Assembly: GCA_964369725.1 (NCBI GenBank)
Contig: CAYJGC010000001.1
Location: forward strand, 62,001 to 126,000
DNA from: Paraeggerthella sp964369725
GTDB taxonomy: Bacteria > Actinomycetota > Coriobacteriia > Coriobacteriales > Eggerthellaceae
Length of the DNA stretch: 64,000 bases
Direction: 5' to 3'
Shown here: positions 8,877 to 17,225 of the stretch, in pieces
Layout of the letters: each line of letters starts with the position of its first letter
How positions within the stretch are numbered: the first letter of the stretch is position 1
Made by a program: the position numbers and the translations under genes
The notes under the pieces: model-generated
What the model was told of the DNA's origin: nothing
Seen by the model: the letters and a program-made list of their open reading frames with translations, nothing else
Database searches by the model: none

Positions 8877-11795
8877 ATGGCTGAATTAATTAAACATGTC
8901 GCTCACCTTACACAAGAGATTGGTGCGCGTCCTGCGGGCACCAATGAGGAACAACAGGCGGCATTGTATATTGCTGATCAAATGCAAACCGAAGCAGGAT
9001 TAAATGCTTCGTTAGAGGATTTTAATGGCTCGCCTTCTATGGAGTTAATCCAGGTGATTTGCTGCATTGTTTCGATTGTGTTTGCGGTGGCAATGTTTTT
9101 CTTACCTGTTTTAGGGTTTGTGGCAGCGTTGTTCTCGATTGCAGCAGCAGCTCTTTTTGTCCTTGAGTCTTATGGCCGCCCCTTATTTTCTAAAGTTTTA
9201 GCTCGCAATGTTAGTCAGAATGTTGTAGCTAAGTATGTGCCATCTTATTCTTCTGAAAACGGTGGAACGCGCAGAAGGAAAATAATTCTTGTAGCCCGTT
9301 ACGACAGCGGAAAAGTACAGGTCGACAAAGGAAGCTCTTTGGTTAGACTTTTGCCAGTAATTCAGTGGGTTGAACTTGGTGCGATGGTTTTTCTTCCCGT
9401 GGTTCTTTTACTGAGAAACGTATTTTTTCTTAATACGGGTGGAGCGGTGGCCACTGTGTTTAATGTTCTCGTTGTTATCGCTTTGCTTATATTGATGCTT
9501 CCAATCGTTTTCATGGTTTTGCACAAAATAGCTCCCTATAATGAGGCAGCAAACTGTAATGCATCTGGTGTAGCTGTTTTGATAGAAGTTGCCGCACGGA
9601 TAGCACGAGGGACTGTAGTACATGCTTCAGATAATGCGCAAAACACCACTGTTATTCACGGAGAAACGGCTGCCTATAATGCCGGAGTTGTTGCACAAGG
9701 CGCAGAGATTGTATATGAGGCTGAATTTCCTCAAGAACCTTCGTCTGTTCCTGAATCATCCGAGGAGCGTCTTTCAGCGGCTAAAGCTGCAGTGGCTGCC
9801 CTTTCGGGTGTATCTGTCTCAGAGTCTATTGCTTCCACTGTCGGAACTGTCGGAAAAAATCTCGTACAGATAAATGAAACTCTGCAACCAAGCGACACGG
9901 AAGTTCCGTTGTTGTTTGGTGTGAATGTGCAAGAAGAAGGCATTGTGTCAGAGATTCCAAACGGAATAGTATCCGATTCATCGTCTGCGCCCGGAGGGGT
10001 GTCGGATATAAATTATATGCCAACCACTGAGGAAGGCTCCCCGAGTGTAGAGGGATCTGTTCCTGATTGGTTTAAGCGTGCACAAGAGCAGGCGAAAAAA
10101 CCCCGCAATGCAGGTAAACCAGCACAAAGATCACACTATGCCGCTGCGTTTGAAGCTCTTGAGAGTGAGGCAGATGAGGGAGAGTTAAGTTCGGGTGTTT
10201 TAAGCAACATTTCTGCAGACGGTTTTACTAATAATTCTTTGCAAGGTGAAGAAACTCAAGGGGTTATGGGAGAAGAAAAAGGGTATCTTAATGCTACAGA
10301 AATGGAAGTACCTGCTTTTTCTGCAACCAACGAACCTCAGATCCCAAGTTTTTTAAAAGCATTCCAAGCTAATTCACATGATGACTTAAAAGGGGACCAA
10401 ACTACAACCGAGAATCAAGGCGTCGTTACTCTTGCTGATTCTAAACAAGAACAACAGACACCAATTTCTCTACCAAATATAGACATCGAAGGTGTAAGTC
10501 TAGCGCCAATAATGGAAGCTCAAAAACAACGAGCTCCTTTGGCAGATATTGGATCGCCCGCTAAAAAAGCTTCGAGAAACTTGAGGTCTCTCTTGCCTTC
10601 AATCAACCTCAATAGAAGTGAGCTTTCTGATCCTGTAGGGCAGGAAGCCGTATCTCAAGAGCAAAAAGAAAAAGCGAAAGTGCTGCTGCCCGCTTTTTCT
10701 GGGTCTATTTTTAAAAAGCCTACGCCAGAAGAAAAAACAGCCGTCAACACAGCGGGTTCTTTTGCTAACGCTGGTGACACAGGACTTTTTGAACCCTTGA
10801 GCGATGATGTGTTTAAGGATGTAAACGAAAAAGATTTATATATTGAAGATGCAGATGATTCCGCCTACGAACAGGAGTTCACCGAAACCGGGGCCTATAC
10901 GGGGACAGGATATGTAGAGATGCCAAAATCGCGCATACAGCGTTTGTTTGGGCGTTTTAGCAGAAAGAAAAAACAAGAAGAGACAACTGCTGGAGAGTGG
11001 CTTGATGTTAGCGATTCTTTTGATGCTCGTGAAGTGGGGGCTCAGCGAGGAGGCTGGGAGAGCTTTAGGGAAGATAATGCTTCTTCACAAAGCCTAGCAA
11101 AAGAAGAATATGAAGGGTTCGGTGGATTCGAGGGTGACTCTATTGCTCCTGAAGGTGAAAAAAATAACCAACCCTTTAATGAAGCAAATACAAAGAATCA
11201 AACGTGGAATGGTGGCGCGTTTTCAACGCAACGCTTTGAAATGCCTGTAGGTGGCTTTGACAATTTAGAGAATCCCGATGCTCTTTCTCAAGAAATCTTC
11301 TCTGATCCCTATATTTCTCATGAGATACAAGAAGTAGAGGACTTCCAAAAAGCTGGATTTAGTACGGAAGTTTGGTTTGTTGCCCTTGGTTCAGAACTGT
11401 CTCAGAACAGCGGAATGCAGGCCTTCTTGGCAGAACATCAACAAGATTTACGTGGTTCTATCATTATTGAACTTGATGCACTTGGTGCGGGTGACTTATG
11501 CATGGTGGAATCTGAAGGTGTATACAAAACGGTTAAAACATCTTCTCGCATGAAGCGTTATATCAAAAAAGCTTCTAAAGCAACAAGCACGACAGTGGGT
11601 GGGATTTCGCTTCCTTGGAACGAAAGTGCCTCTTCTTTTGCTGCTAAAAAAGGACTTCAAGCAATGCATTTGGTGGGTGTGAAGAACAATAAGCCCGCGT
11701 ACTATGCCCAAGCCGATGATGTCTTTGAATGTGTAAAAGAAGAATCATTAGAGAAAAATGCTAGTTTTGTTGTGGAGTTGTTAAAGAATATATAA
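8877..11795 (+). CDS. Membrane protein with degenerate M28-type peptidase fold and long disordered insert
   Basis: From the ATG at 8877 (AAAGG ribosome-binding site; a GTG at 8841 is less likely) the protein has 972 aa. The first 245 residues recall the start of M28 aminopeptidases: IGARPAGTNEEQQAA, then membrane helices (about 57-97), ILVARYDSGK (about 138-147), more helices (about 157-218) and NCNASGVAVLIEVA. Residues ~246-825 are acidic, low complexity and probably disordered. The C-terminal ~145 residues resume the fold (EVWFVALGSELSQNSG, IIIELDALG). By alignment with the family pattern, the usual His of HxDS is Arg, the Asp of the NDNASG motif is Cys, the Glu-Glu pair is Ser-Glu and the last His is missing. 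Zinc binding is therefore unlikely, and this is probably a pseudo-enzyme, an inference from motifs only. Confidence 0.65.
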   Translation: MAELIKHVAHLTQEIGARPAGTNEEQQAALYIADQMQTEAGLNASLEDFNGSPSMELIQVICCIVSIVFAVAMFFLPVLGFVAALFSIAAAALFVLESYGRPLFSKVLARNVSQNVVAKYVPSYSSENGGTRRRKIILVARYDSGKVQVDKGSSLVRLLPVIQWVELGAMVFLPVVLLLRNVFFLNTGGAVATVFNVLVVIALLILMLPIVFMVLHKIAPYNEAANCNASGVAVLIEVAARIARGTVVHASDNAQNTTVIHGETAAYNAGVVAQGAEIVYEAEFPQEPSSVPESSEERLSAAKAAVAALSGVSVSESIASTVGTVGKNLVQINETLQPSDTEVPLLFGVNVQEEGIVSEIPNGIVSDSSSAPGGVSDINYMPTTEEGSPSVEGSVPDWFKRAQEQAKKPRNAGKPAQRSHYAAAFEALESEADEGELSSGVLSNISADGFTNNSLQGEETQGVMGEEKGYLNATEMEVPAFSATNEPQIPSFLKAFQANSHDDLKGDQTTTENQGVVTLADSKQEQQTPISLPNIDIEGVSLAPIMEAQKQRAPLADIGSPAKKASRNLRSLLPSINLNRSELSDPVGQEAVSQEQKEKAKVLLPAFSGSIFKKPTPEEKTAVNTAGSFANAGDTGLFEPLSDDVFKDVNEKDLYIEDADDSAYEQEFTETGAYTGTGYVEMPKSRIQRLFGRFSRKKKQEETTAGEWLDVSDSFDAREVGAQRGGWESFREDNASSQSLAKEEYEGFGGFEGDSIAPEGEKNNQPFNEANTKNQTWNGGAFSTQRFEMPVGGFDNLENPDALSQEIFSDPYISHEIQEVEDFQKAGFSTEVWFVALGSELSQNSGMQAFLAEHQQDLRGSIIIELDALGAGDLCMVESEGVYKTVKTSSRMKRYIKKASKATSTTVGGISLPWNESASSFAAKKGLQAMHLVGVKNNKPAYYAQADDVFECVKEESLEKNASFVVELLKNI

Positions 11796-11836
11796 CCACA
11801 TGCAAACACATCGACAAGGTTGACCCAAAGCTGACC

Positions 11837-11842
11837 TATAAT
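11837..11842 (+). promoter_or_regulatory. -10 element of a probable promoter before the DUF5679 gene
   Basis: TATAAT lies 89 bp before the start of the small zinc-ribbon gene. A TTGACC sits only 11 bp upstream and TCGACA 20 bp upstream, so the -35 cannot be placed with confidence. Confidence 0.4.
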
Positions 11843-11930
11843 GTGCATTCCACATGAGGTTGTGTGAAAAAGATAGAGTAGAGAGCCTGAATAAAATTCG
11901 TTTAGGCAAGAACACAGAGAGGTGCACGGA

Positions 11931-12083
11931 ATGACTATCGAAGCTTACTGCGTAAAGTGTAAGGAAAAAAAGGTTATGCAGGATCCAGTAGAAGGAACCA
12001 CTAAAAACGGTAAGCCTATTACAAAAGGTAAATGCCCTGATTGCTCTACGACAATTTGCCGCATTGGAGCAATGAAGAAGTAA
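11931..12083 (+). CDS. Small zinc-ribbon protein, DUF5679 family
   Basis: A 50-aa basic protein with two cysteine pairs, YCVKC (residues 6-10) and CPDC (35-38), that would hold one zinc ion. The pattern YCVKCKEKKVMQDP, NGKPITKGKCPDC and a final RIG matches my memory of DUF5679, a family of stand-alone small proteins common in Actinobacteria and Chloroflexi and related to zinc ribbons of topoisomerase I. The function is unknown; nucleic-acid binding is plausible. The ATG has a GAGAGGTG ribosome-binding site and a terminator-like hairpin follows, so it appears to be a single-gene transcript. Confidence 0.85.
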   Translation: MTIEAYCVKCKEKKVMQDPVEGTTKNGKPITKGKCPDCSTTICRIGAMKK

Positions 12084-12104
12084 CCTTCTTGTGATGATTT
12101 CTGT

Positions 12105-12130
12105 AATTACCCACCGCTCGGTGGGTAATT
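12105..12130 (+). terminator. Hairpin after the DUF5679 gene
   Basis: An 11-bp perfect stem (AATTACCCACC and its complement) with loop GCTC lies 22 bp after the stop codon. The tail is only moderately T-rich (GTCTATCTT). The remaining stretch to 12241 is a leader with no clear motif. Confidence 0.6.
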
Positions 12131-12241
12131 GTCTATCTTGCAGATAAAACTACCGGGAATTGGTGTGTAAGGAAGTAAGCTATTTGAGGAAAATCTAAAA
12201 AAGCTACGAGGAGCTTTATAGGGAAAAGAAAGGGTGAATCC

Positions 12242-13588
12242 ATGACTGAAGAAAATGAAATTGCTTTGTATGATAGCTTTAGGGCGATTAATACAATCGA
12301 TGTTTCAGGGTACGGACAGTTTAATGTAAAGCGCGGACTCCGTAACGCAGACGGAACCGGGGTAATAGCAGGACTTACCAATATCTCTAACGTGCATGGC
12401 TATGTTGTCTCAGACAGCATTAAAGTGGCTGACGAGGGCGTTTTACGTTACCGCGGATATAACTTATATGATTTATTAAGCAATACAGATATAACTCGCC
12501 GTTTTCGCTATGAGGAAATCTCCTATCTTTTGTTAATGGGAGAGCTTCCTACACAAGAACAGCTCGATGCTTACATAGCAGCTTTAGATGATCAAAGAGA
12601 ACTTCCCGATGGATTCACGGCATCCATGATCATGAGAAATACTCCCCCTGATATCATGAATGTTTTGGCACGCACAATATTGTTGCTTTATGCTTATGAC
12701 GAACATGCTGAAGATCGTTCGCCGGAACATGAGATAAGCACTGCTTTGTCGCTTATATCTCGTTTGCCTCGTATTATGGTTTTGACTTACTTCGCAAAGC
12801 AAGCGCGATTCAACAATGGCTCAATGATTATGCATCGCTTTATTCCTGGTCAATCAACTGCCGAAACTATCCTATCTATGCTGCGTCCCGATCGCCAGTT
12901 TAAACCTGAAGAAGCAAGCATGCTTGATATCATGCTGTGCCTTCATGCAGAACATGGTGGAGGTAATAACTCTTCGTTTACCACGCGAGTTTTGACGTCT
13001 GCAGACACTGATGCCTACTCAACATACGCTGGCGCAATCGGTTCTCTTAAGGGATGGAAACACGGCGGCGCAAACCATCAAGTCTTAGCGATGCAGCGAG
13101 ACATAAAGGAGCATGTGGACAATTGGTTAGATGAAGGAAAAGTAGCAGACTACCTTGCAAAGATTGTCAACAAGCAAGCTTTTGATAACACAGGTCTTGT
13201 CTACGGTATGGGACACGCGGTTTACACAAAGTCTGATCCTCGTTCGGTCGTGTGCAAGCGCTTTGCCGAACAGCTAGCAAAGGGAACTGAGTTTGAGGCA
13301 GAGTTTGAGCTTCTGAAGACAGTCGAACGCCTAGCTCCGGAGGTTATACTCCGTGAAAAAGGCACCCGTAAAGATATGTGTGCCAATGTAGATATGTATT
13401 CTGGATTTGTCTATTCCATGATGGGTATACCAGAAGACCTTTTTACCCCTCTCTTCGCTTGCGCGCGTATGTCTGGCTGGGCAGCGCACCGATTTGAGGA
13501 AATTGTATCAGGCAAGCGTATTATTCGACCTGCATACAAATCTTCTCTCAATGAGGAGCGTAGTTACCAAGAAATTGATGGAAGATAG
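12242..13588 (+). CDS. gltA: Citrate synthase
   Basis: Condenses acetyl-CoA with oxaloacetate; in anaerobes it often serves the oxidative branch to 2-oxoglutarate and glutamate. At 448 aa it is a standard citrate synthase fold. The active-site region LHAEHGGGNNSS (about 230-241) holds the first catalytic His, and KHGGANHQV (about 277-285) holds the second. The family Asp is expected in the C-terminal domain. The HAEHGGG form is the variant common in Clostridia and Coriobacteriia rather than the enterobacterial HADHEQN form. The ribosome-binding site is AAAGGG. A 2-methylcitrate synthase cannot be excluded by sequence alone, but no prpB/prpD neighbours are present. Confidence 0.92.
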   Translation: MTEENEIALYDSFRAINTIDVSGYGQFNVKRGLRNADGTGVIAGLTNISNVHGYVVSDSIKVADEGVLRYRGYNLYDLLSNTDITRRFRYEEISYLLLMGELPTQEQLDAYIAALDDQRELPDGFTASMIMRNTPPDIMNVLARTILLLYAYDEHAEDRSPEHEISTALSLISRLPRIMVLTYFAKQARFNNGSMIMHRFIPGQSTAETILSMLRPDRQFKPEEASMLDIMLCLHAEHGGGNNSSFTTRVLTSADTDAYSTYAGAIGSLKGWKHGGANHQVLAMQRDIKEHVDNWLDEGKVADYLAKIVNKQAFDNTGLVYGMGHAVYTKSDPRSVVCKRFAEQLAKGTEFEAEFELLKTVERLAPEVILREKGTRKDMCANVDMYSGFVYSMMGIPEDLFTPLFACARMSGWAAHRFEEIVSGKRIIRPAYKSSLNEERSYQEIDGR

Positions 13589-13601
13589 GCTATAAAATAA
13601 A

Positions 13602-13626
13602 AATCCCGTATGATTCATACGGGATT
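13602..13626. terminator. Terminator between gltA and tRNA-Ser(UGA)
   Basis: An 11-bp perfect stem (AATCCCGTATG against CATACGGGATT) with a 3-nt loop. Read on the minus strand it is followed by TTTTTATTTTATAG, so it is best as the terminator of the tRNA-Ser gene; it may also stop gltA transcription. Confidence 0.7.
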
Positions 13627-13635
13627 AAACTTTTC

Positions 13636-13723
13636 TGGCGGAGGAAGTAGGATTTGAACCCACGGTACCTTTCGGCACAACAGTTTTCAAGACTGCCGCC
13701 TTCAACCACTCGGCCATTCCTCC
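13636..13723 (-). tRNA. tRNA-Ser (anticodon UGA)
   Basis: On the minus strand the 88-nt gene has acceptor arm GGAGGAA/TTCCTCC, discriminator G and encoded CCA. The anticodon loop CTTGAAA gives UGA. There is a long variable arm (TGTGCCGAAAGGTAC), as expected for a class II tRNA, and a normal T-loop GTTCAAATC. Confidence 0.96.
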
Positions 13724-13887
13724 ATGCGGTAATGCGAGGAAAAACTTTATCACTGTTTAGTGGGTAGCACAAGATGTTTTGCTAAAATTCTTTAATACAA
13801 CCAAGTTCTTCCATCAAAAGGGACGACTGCTTAGTATGTTTGTTGTTTGAAATTAATGACAAGTGCTTTATCGCGTATAATAAGCCA

Positions 13888-14391
13888 ATGAATGATGACT
13901 ACTATATGAGATTAGCGCTTGAAGAAGCGCAAAAAGCCCTAATGCAGGACGAAGTTCCCATTGGGGCTGTGGTGGTGTATGAACCCATAGATCTTGCCAC
14001 CCGAAGACCTTTAGCGGCTCCTCTGATTTTAGCGCGTGCCTTTAATTTGCGAGAAACCACTAAAGACCCTGCAGGTCATGCAGAGTTTTTAGCGATGAAA
14101 GAAGCATCTCTGCACCTTGATGCATGGCGTCTGTCGTTTTGTACGGTATATGTGACGCTGGAGCCTTGTATCATGTGTGCGGGGCTTATGCATCAGTCAA
14201 GAATAAGCCGTTGTGTATATGGAGCTGCAGATCCTAAGGCGGGTGCTTTGGGGTCTTTGTATTCCATCAACGAAGACAAGCGTCTTAACCATAATTTTGA
14301 GGTGACTTCAGGTGTTTTAGCTGATGAATGCAGTGATTTGTTAAAAGATTTTTTTACAGAACGTCGCAAGTGTAAAAAGATAATTCCATGA
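13888..14391 (+). CDS. tadA: tRNA-specific adenosine deaminase TadA
   Basis: Zinc enzyme that converts A34 to inosine in tRNA-Arg(ACG); that tRNA is encoded at 47808 in this window. From the ATG at 13888 it is 167 aa. The zinc/proton-shuttle motif HAEFLAM (about residues 64-70) and the PCIMC zinc cysteines (about 93-97) are intact. Longer starts exist up to 13840, but the usual family start MNDDYYMRLALEEA fits 13888. There is no clear ribosome-binding site before it, and a TATAAT at 13876-13881 would put a transcript start next to the ATG. ispE follows after 21 bp. Confidence 0.93.
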   Translation: MNDDYYMRLALEEAQKALMQDEVPIGAVVVYEPIDLATRRPLAAPLILARAFNLRETTKDPAGHAEFLAMKEASLHLDAWRLSFCTVYVTLEPCIMCAGLMHQSRISRCVYGAADPKAGALGSLYSINEDKRLNHNFEVTSGVLADECSDLLKDFFTERRKCKKIIP

Positions 14392-14412
14392 GTGATAACA
14401 AAAAGGGAAGAC

Positions 14413-15417
14413 ATGTTAAAGAAAGACAAAATCATGGTAAATAAGGTTGATATGTTTGAAACCGCACGCATTGCGCAAGGAACTTATAAGGCTGCCTTTC
14501 GTGGCTCACATGCAGTAAAAGCAGTAGCGCCAGCAAAAGTTAATCTCTATCTTGAGGTTGGGAATGTGCGCCCTGATGGTTACCATGACGTACTCACCGT
14601 GATGCACACCTTGTTACTCCACGATGTAATGCATATAAAAGTTGAGAGCGCGGAAGATGAGCAAGGTCTTGAAATTAAATTACTTTGTCGTGCAGCTGAG
14701 GGGCTTGAAGAGCTCAACATTGATACAGAAAGCAATATTGTAACGCGTGCAATTCGTTTATTGGCAAAGCTGACTGGGCGCAGTGCGCATGAGACGGTAT
14801 TTGTTGATCTTGAGAAGAATATACCCGCGCAGGCAGGGTTAGGAGGCGGCTCCTCAGACGCAGCCGCTGCCTTGGTGAGTATGGCTTCACTGTGGGGAAT
14901 AGATCGCAACGACCCATGTCTGGAACAGGCCGCGAGACAATTAGGCTCTGACGTTGCATTTTTCCTGCGGGGGTCGTGCGCACTTTTTTCAGGTGTAGGC
15001 GATGTGTTCGAGCGCTCGCTAACACACCTTGGTTCTTTTGTGGTTCTGGTTAAGGCTGAGGGCGGAGTGTCGACCCCTTCTGCATACCGGGCGTTTGATG
15101 ACGATCCGCAGATGATTGATCCTGAGAACCGTGCCAAGGCTTTAGGCGCGACGAGCGCTCAAGAGGTTCCGCTCCAAAACAATCTAACTGCCGCCTCACA
15201 GGTGCTTTTACCTGAGTTAAAGGAAGTTGAGTCATGGCTTCTGAAGCAAGCGGGAATAACAGATGTGTTGATGTCGGGCAGCGGAGCAGTAACCTTTGCG
15301 TTGTGCTCTTCCGCAAAAGATGCATCGAGCGTGGTTGCTGAAGCACGTGCGAAAGGATGGTGGGCGCGTTCAACCCTGTTTGCTCCAACGCGAGCAGCAG
15401 TGGTTCCGCTGCGTTAA
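14413..15417 (+). CDS. ispE: 4-diphosphocytidyl-2-C-methyl-D-erythritol kinase IspE
   Basis: GHMP kinase of the MEP isoprenoid pathway, which also supplies the menaquinone side chain. The ATG at 14413 has an AAAGGGAAG ribosome-binding site; a GTG directly after the tadA stop is less likely. The product is 334 aa. N-terminal APAKVNLYLEV with the substrate-binding RPDGYHDVLTVM lies at about residues 37-60, the GHMP ATP loop PAQAGLGGGSSDAAAAL at about 136-152, and the C-terminal MSGSGAVTFAL motif near 287-297. It is slightly longer than typical because of an N-terminal tail of about 30 residues. It is coupled to tadA. Confidence 0.95.
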   Translation: MLKKDKIMVNKVDMFETARIAQGTYKAAFRGSHAVKAVAPAKVNLYLEVGNVRPDGYHDVLTVMHTLLLHDVMHIKVESAEDEQGLEIKLLCRAAEGLEELNIDTESNIVTRAIRLLAKLTGRSAHETVFVDLEKNIPAQAGLGGGSSDAAAALVSMASLWGIDRNDPCLEQAARQLGSDVAFFLRGSCALFSGVGDVFERSLTHLGSFVVLVKAEGGVSTPSAYRAFDDDPQMIDPENRAKALGATSAQEVPLQNNLTAASQVLLPELKEVESWLLKQAGITDVLMSGSGAVTFALCSSAKDASSVVAEARAKGWWARSTLFAPTRAAVVPLR

Positions 15418-15683
15418 TTTTTGTAGCTGTGATTTCTCGATTTAGTGGGGGCGAAGGCGTCCATAATTGCACAAAATAGAGTCGCAAGTATCTTTGAGGC
15501 TCCAGGAAAGGATTACACCGGAGTGTGTGCAGTTATACAAAGCAGGGGAGCTGCTATTTCTTCCTCTTGTGATGCTGCTGTAAGTCGAGTTGAGAGTACC
15601 CGCGTGGGTAAAATGCTAGTAGGCTTTAGGATTTGACGAGGTCCACGCGAAACTATAGGGCTTAACAAAAGAAAGGATGAATC

Positions 15684-16046
15684 ATGTTTGCTCGACTTAC
15701 CCGCATGTTACCCCTCGTTGTTCTTTTGTTGGTGCTCGCTCTCGTAGTTTATTTGGTGCTTGCGTATAAATATTCACCAAACCGTGCGAAGGAAATTCTT
15801 ATCAAGTTGTTTTTGTTGCTTACAAGTATTCTTATGGGTTTCTTTGGGCTGGTGGGACTGTATTCCTGGTTTGAAAGCAATAAGGGAGTTTTTGAACTTG
15901 CTCTGGGATTTTTTCTCGTTGCTTTTGTGGGGTTTGTTATAACCTTGGTGTGTAGAATGGTTTTTCTTGCTCGCCATCCGCAATACCGAAAAAAACCAAC
16001 AAAAACGAGACGTTTAGGGAGCCAATCTTGGTGGCACCGAAAATAA
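15684..16046 (+). CDS. Small membrane protein with three predicted helices
   Basis: The product is not assigned to a family. The 120-aa protein has hydrophobic segments at about 8-28 (MLPLVVLLLVLALVVYLVLA), 38-63 and 71-92, then a basic tail rich in Arg/Lys that should be cytoplasmic. The start has a strong AAAGAAAGGATG ribosome-binding site, which supports a real gene. The 270 bp before it, after ispE, hold no convincing gene. A terminator-like hairpin follows at 16068. Confidence 0.7.
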   Translation: MFARLTRMLPLVVLLLVLALVVYLVLAYKYSPNRAKEILIKLFLLLTSILMGFFGLVGLYSWFESNKGVFELALGFFLVAFVGFVITLVCRMVFLARHPQYRKKPTKTRRLGSQSWWHRK

Positions 16047-16067
16047 ATCTAAAAACTTAATAGTTTT

Positions 16068-16086
16068 ATCAGCAGGCTGATTTTTA
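16068..16086 (+). terminator. Weak terminator-like hairpin
   Basis: A short inverted repeat, ATCAG...CTGAT, is followed by TTTTT about 20 bp after the small membrane protein gene. The stem has only 5 bp, so this is tentative. The rest of the interval to the tRNA at 16259 shows nothing I can name. Confidence 0.4.
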
Positions 16087-16258
16087 AGGTCCAACAAGCG
16101 AGAAAAGGGTACATCATAGCAGTCTTGCAGAACTTCTGTGACGTATCAGTAGGGTTATTTACAAAACCCTGCAAGTGAGGGCGATTAAAAATGCATTCTG
16201 TGTTTTTGGGAGTTTGGCACGTCATGGCGAATAAAAAGAGTGTTTTCGCAAACCATAG

Positions 16259-16349
16259 TGGCGGAGAGCCGGGGATTTGAACCCCGGATACGCTTGTGGC
16301 GTATACTCGCTTAGCAGGCGAGCACCTTCGGCCTCTCGGTCAGCTCTCC
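16259..16349 (-). tRNA. tRNA-Ser (anticodon GCU)
   Basis: A 91-nt gene on the minus strand with acceptor GGAGAGC/GCTCTCC, discriminator G and encoded CCA. The anticodon loop CTGCTAA gives GCU. The long variable arm (TATACGCCACAAGCGTA) is a stable hairpin, as expected for serine tRNAs, and the T-arm is CCGGGGTTCAAATCCCCGG. Confidence 0.96.
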
Positions 16350-16549
16350 GTGATACAATACGTGCGGTTTGCTATGATACCGCGACTGCGCCAAACATGC
16401 AAGAAGGAGTATAGTATAAATTACAACTAAGACACTTTTTTGCAGGAAGTTTTTGGGGTGGTTCTAGATTGTTGAATCAGCGCATAACCTTTGTGCTTGT
16501 GCTGGTAGCACTGTTTGCTTTTTAGGTTTATCCAATTAAGGGAGTATTC

Positions 16550-17059
16550 GTGATAGAAAAAGATAACATTATTCTTATAGGAATGCCGGGTGCAGGAAAA
16601 TCAACGCTCGGTGTTGTTTTGGCAAAGATATTAAACTACCAGTTTGTTGACTGTGATCTAATTATTCAGCAAAAACAAGATAGGACGCTGCAGGAGATTA
16701 TAGATACTGAGGGCGTAGAAGCTTTTATTCAGATTGAGGGGGATGTTCTTGCGAATATTAATGCAACTAAAAGCATTATTTCTACGGGTGGCTCCGCAAT
16801 TTACTCTGATGAAGGAATGAAACATCTTAGTGAGATAGGCAGGGTTGTATACCTAAAGATTTCGTATGAACAGCTTACAACAAGGCTAACTGATTTGCAG
16901 GAGCGAGGGGTAGTGATGAAGGAGGGAATGAGTATGAGTCTCAGCGACCTTTTTGCCGAACGAGCTCCTTTGTATGAAAAGTATGCACACACTACTGTTG
17001 ATGTAGACGACTTAAGTATTACAGCGGCTGCACGAAAGGTGGCAGCCGCTGTATCTTAG
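16550..17059 (+). CDS. Shikimate kinase-like P-loop kinase
   Basis: A 169-aa kinase of the shikimate kinase fold. Walker A is GMPGAGKST (about 11-19), DCDLII matches the DxD region (about 34-39), STGGSAIYS sits where SK has its GGG motif, and the lid ends in ERAPLYEKYA with the nucleotide-side Arg. The usual FRxxE motif, whose Arg contacts the shikimate carboxylate, reads FIQIE here, and GGG reads GGS. It may therefore be a diverged shikimate kinase or a related kinase with another substrate. The GTG start has an AAGGGAG ribosome-binding site. It stands alone, without other aro genes. About 165 bp with no clear motif follow before the convergent L,D-transpeptidase gene. Confidence 0.75.
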   Translation: MIEKDNIILIGMPGAGKSTLGVVLAKILNYQFVDCDLIIQQKQDRTLQEIIDTEGVEAFIQIEGDVLANINATKSIISTGGSAIYSDEGMKHLSEIGRVVYLKISYEQLTTRLTDLQERGVVMKEGMSMSLSDLFAERAPLYEKYAHTTVDVDDLSITAAARKVAAAVS

Positions 17060-17225
17060 GTAAGCCTTAAGAGCAAGCTATGGTTTTGGATCTCGTTTCA
17101 AGGAGCTTACGGAGACCGGTTTTCCCCATTTTAAGTGAGGAAATCTAGGTCATACAGGCTATTGAGTTCCTCGCAAGACCTTCCAAAATCTTATTGATTG
17201 CCTAAGTTTCTTCGCAACATGAGTC

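Noticed and set aside
14580..15137. 185-codon minus-strand frame inside ispE
   Set aside because: Antisense shadow of a conserved GHMP kinase; Ser/Ala-rich nonsense composition.
15445..15636. 63-codon open frame after ispE
   Set aside because: GTG start without a ribosome-binding site, no recognisable domain, and the real small membrane gene with a strong site starts just after it.
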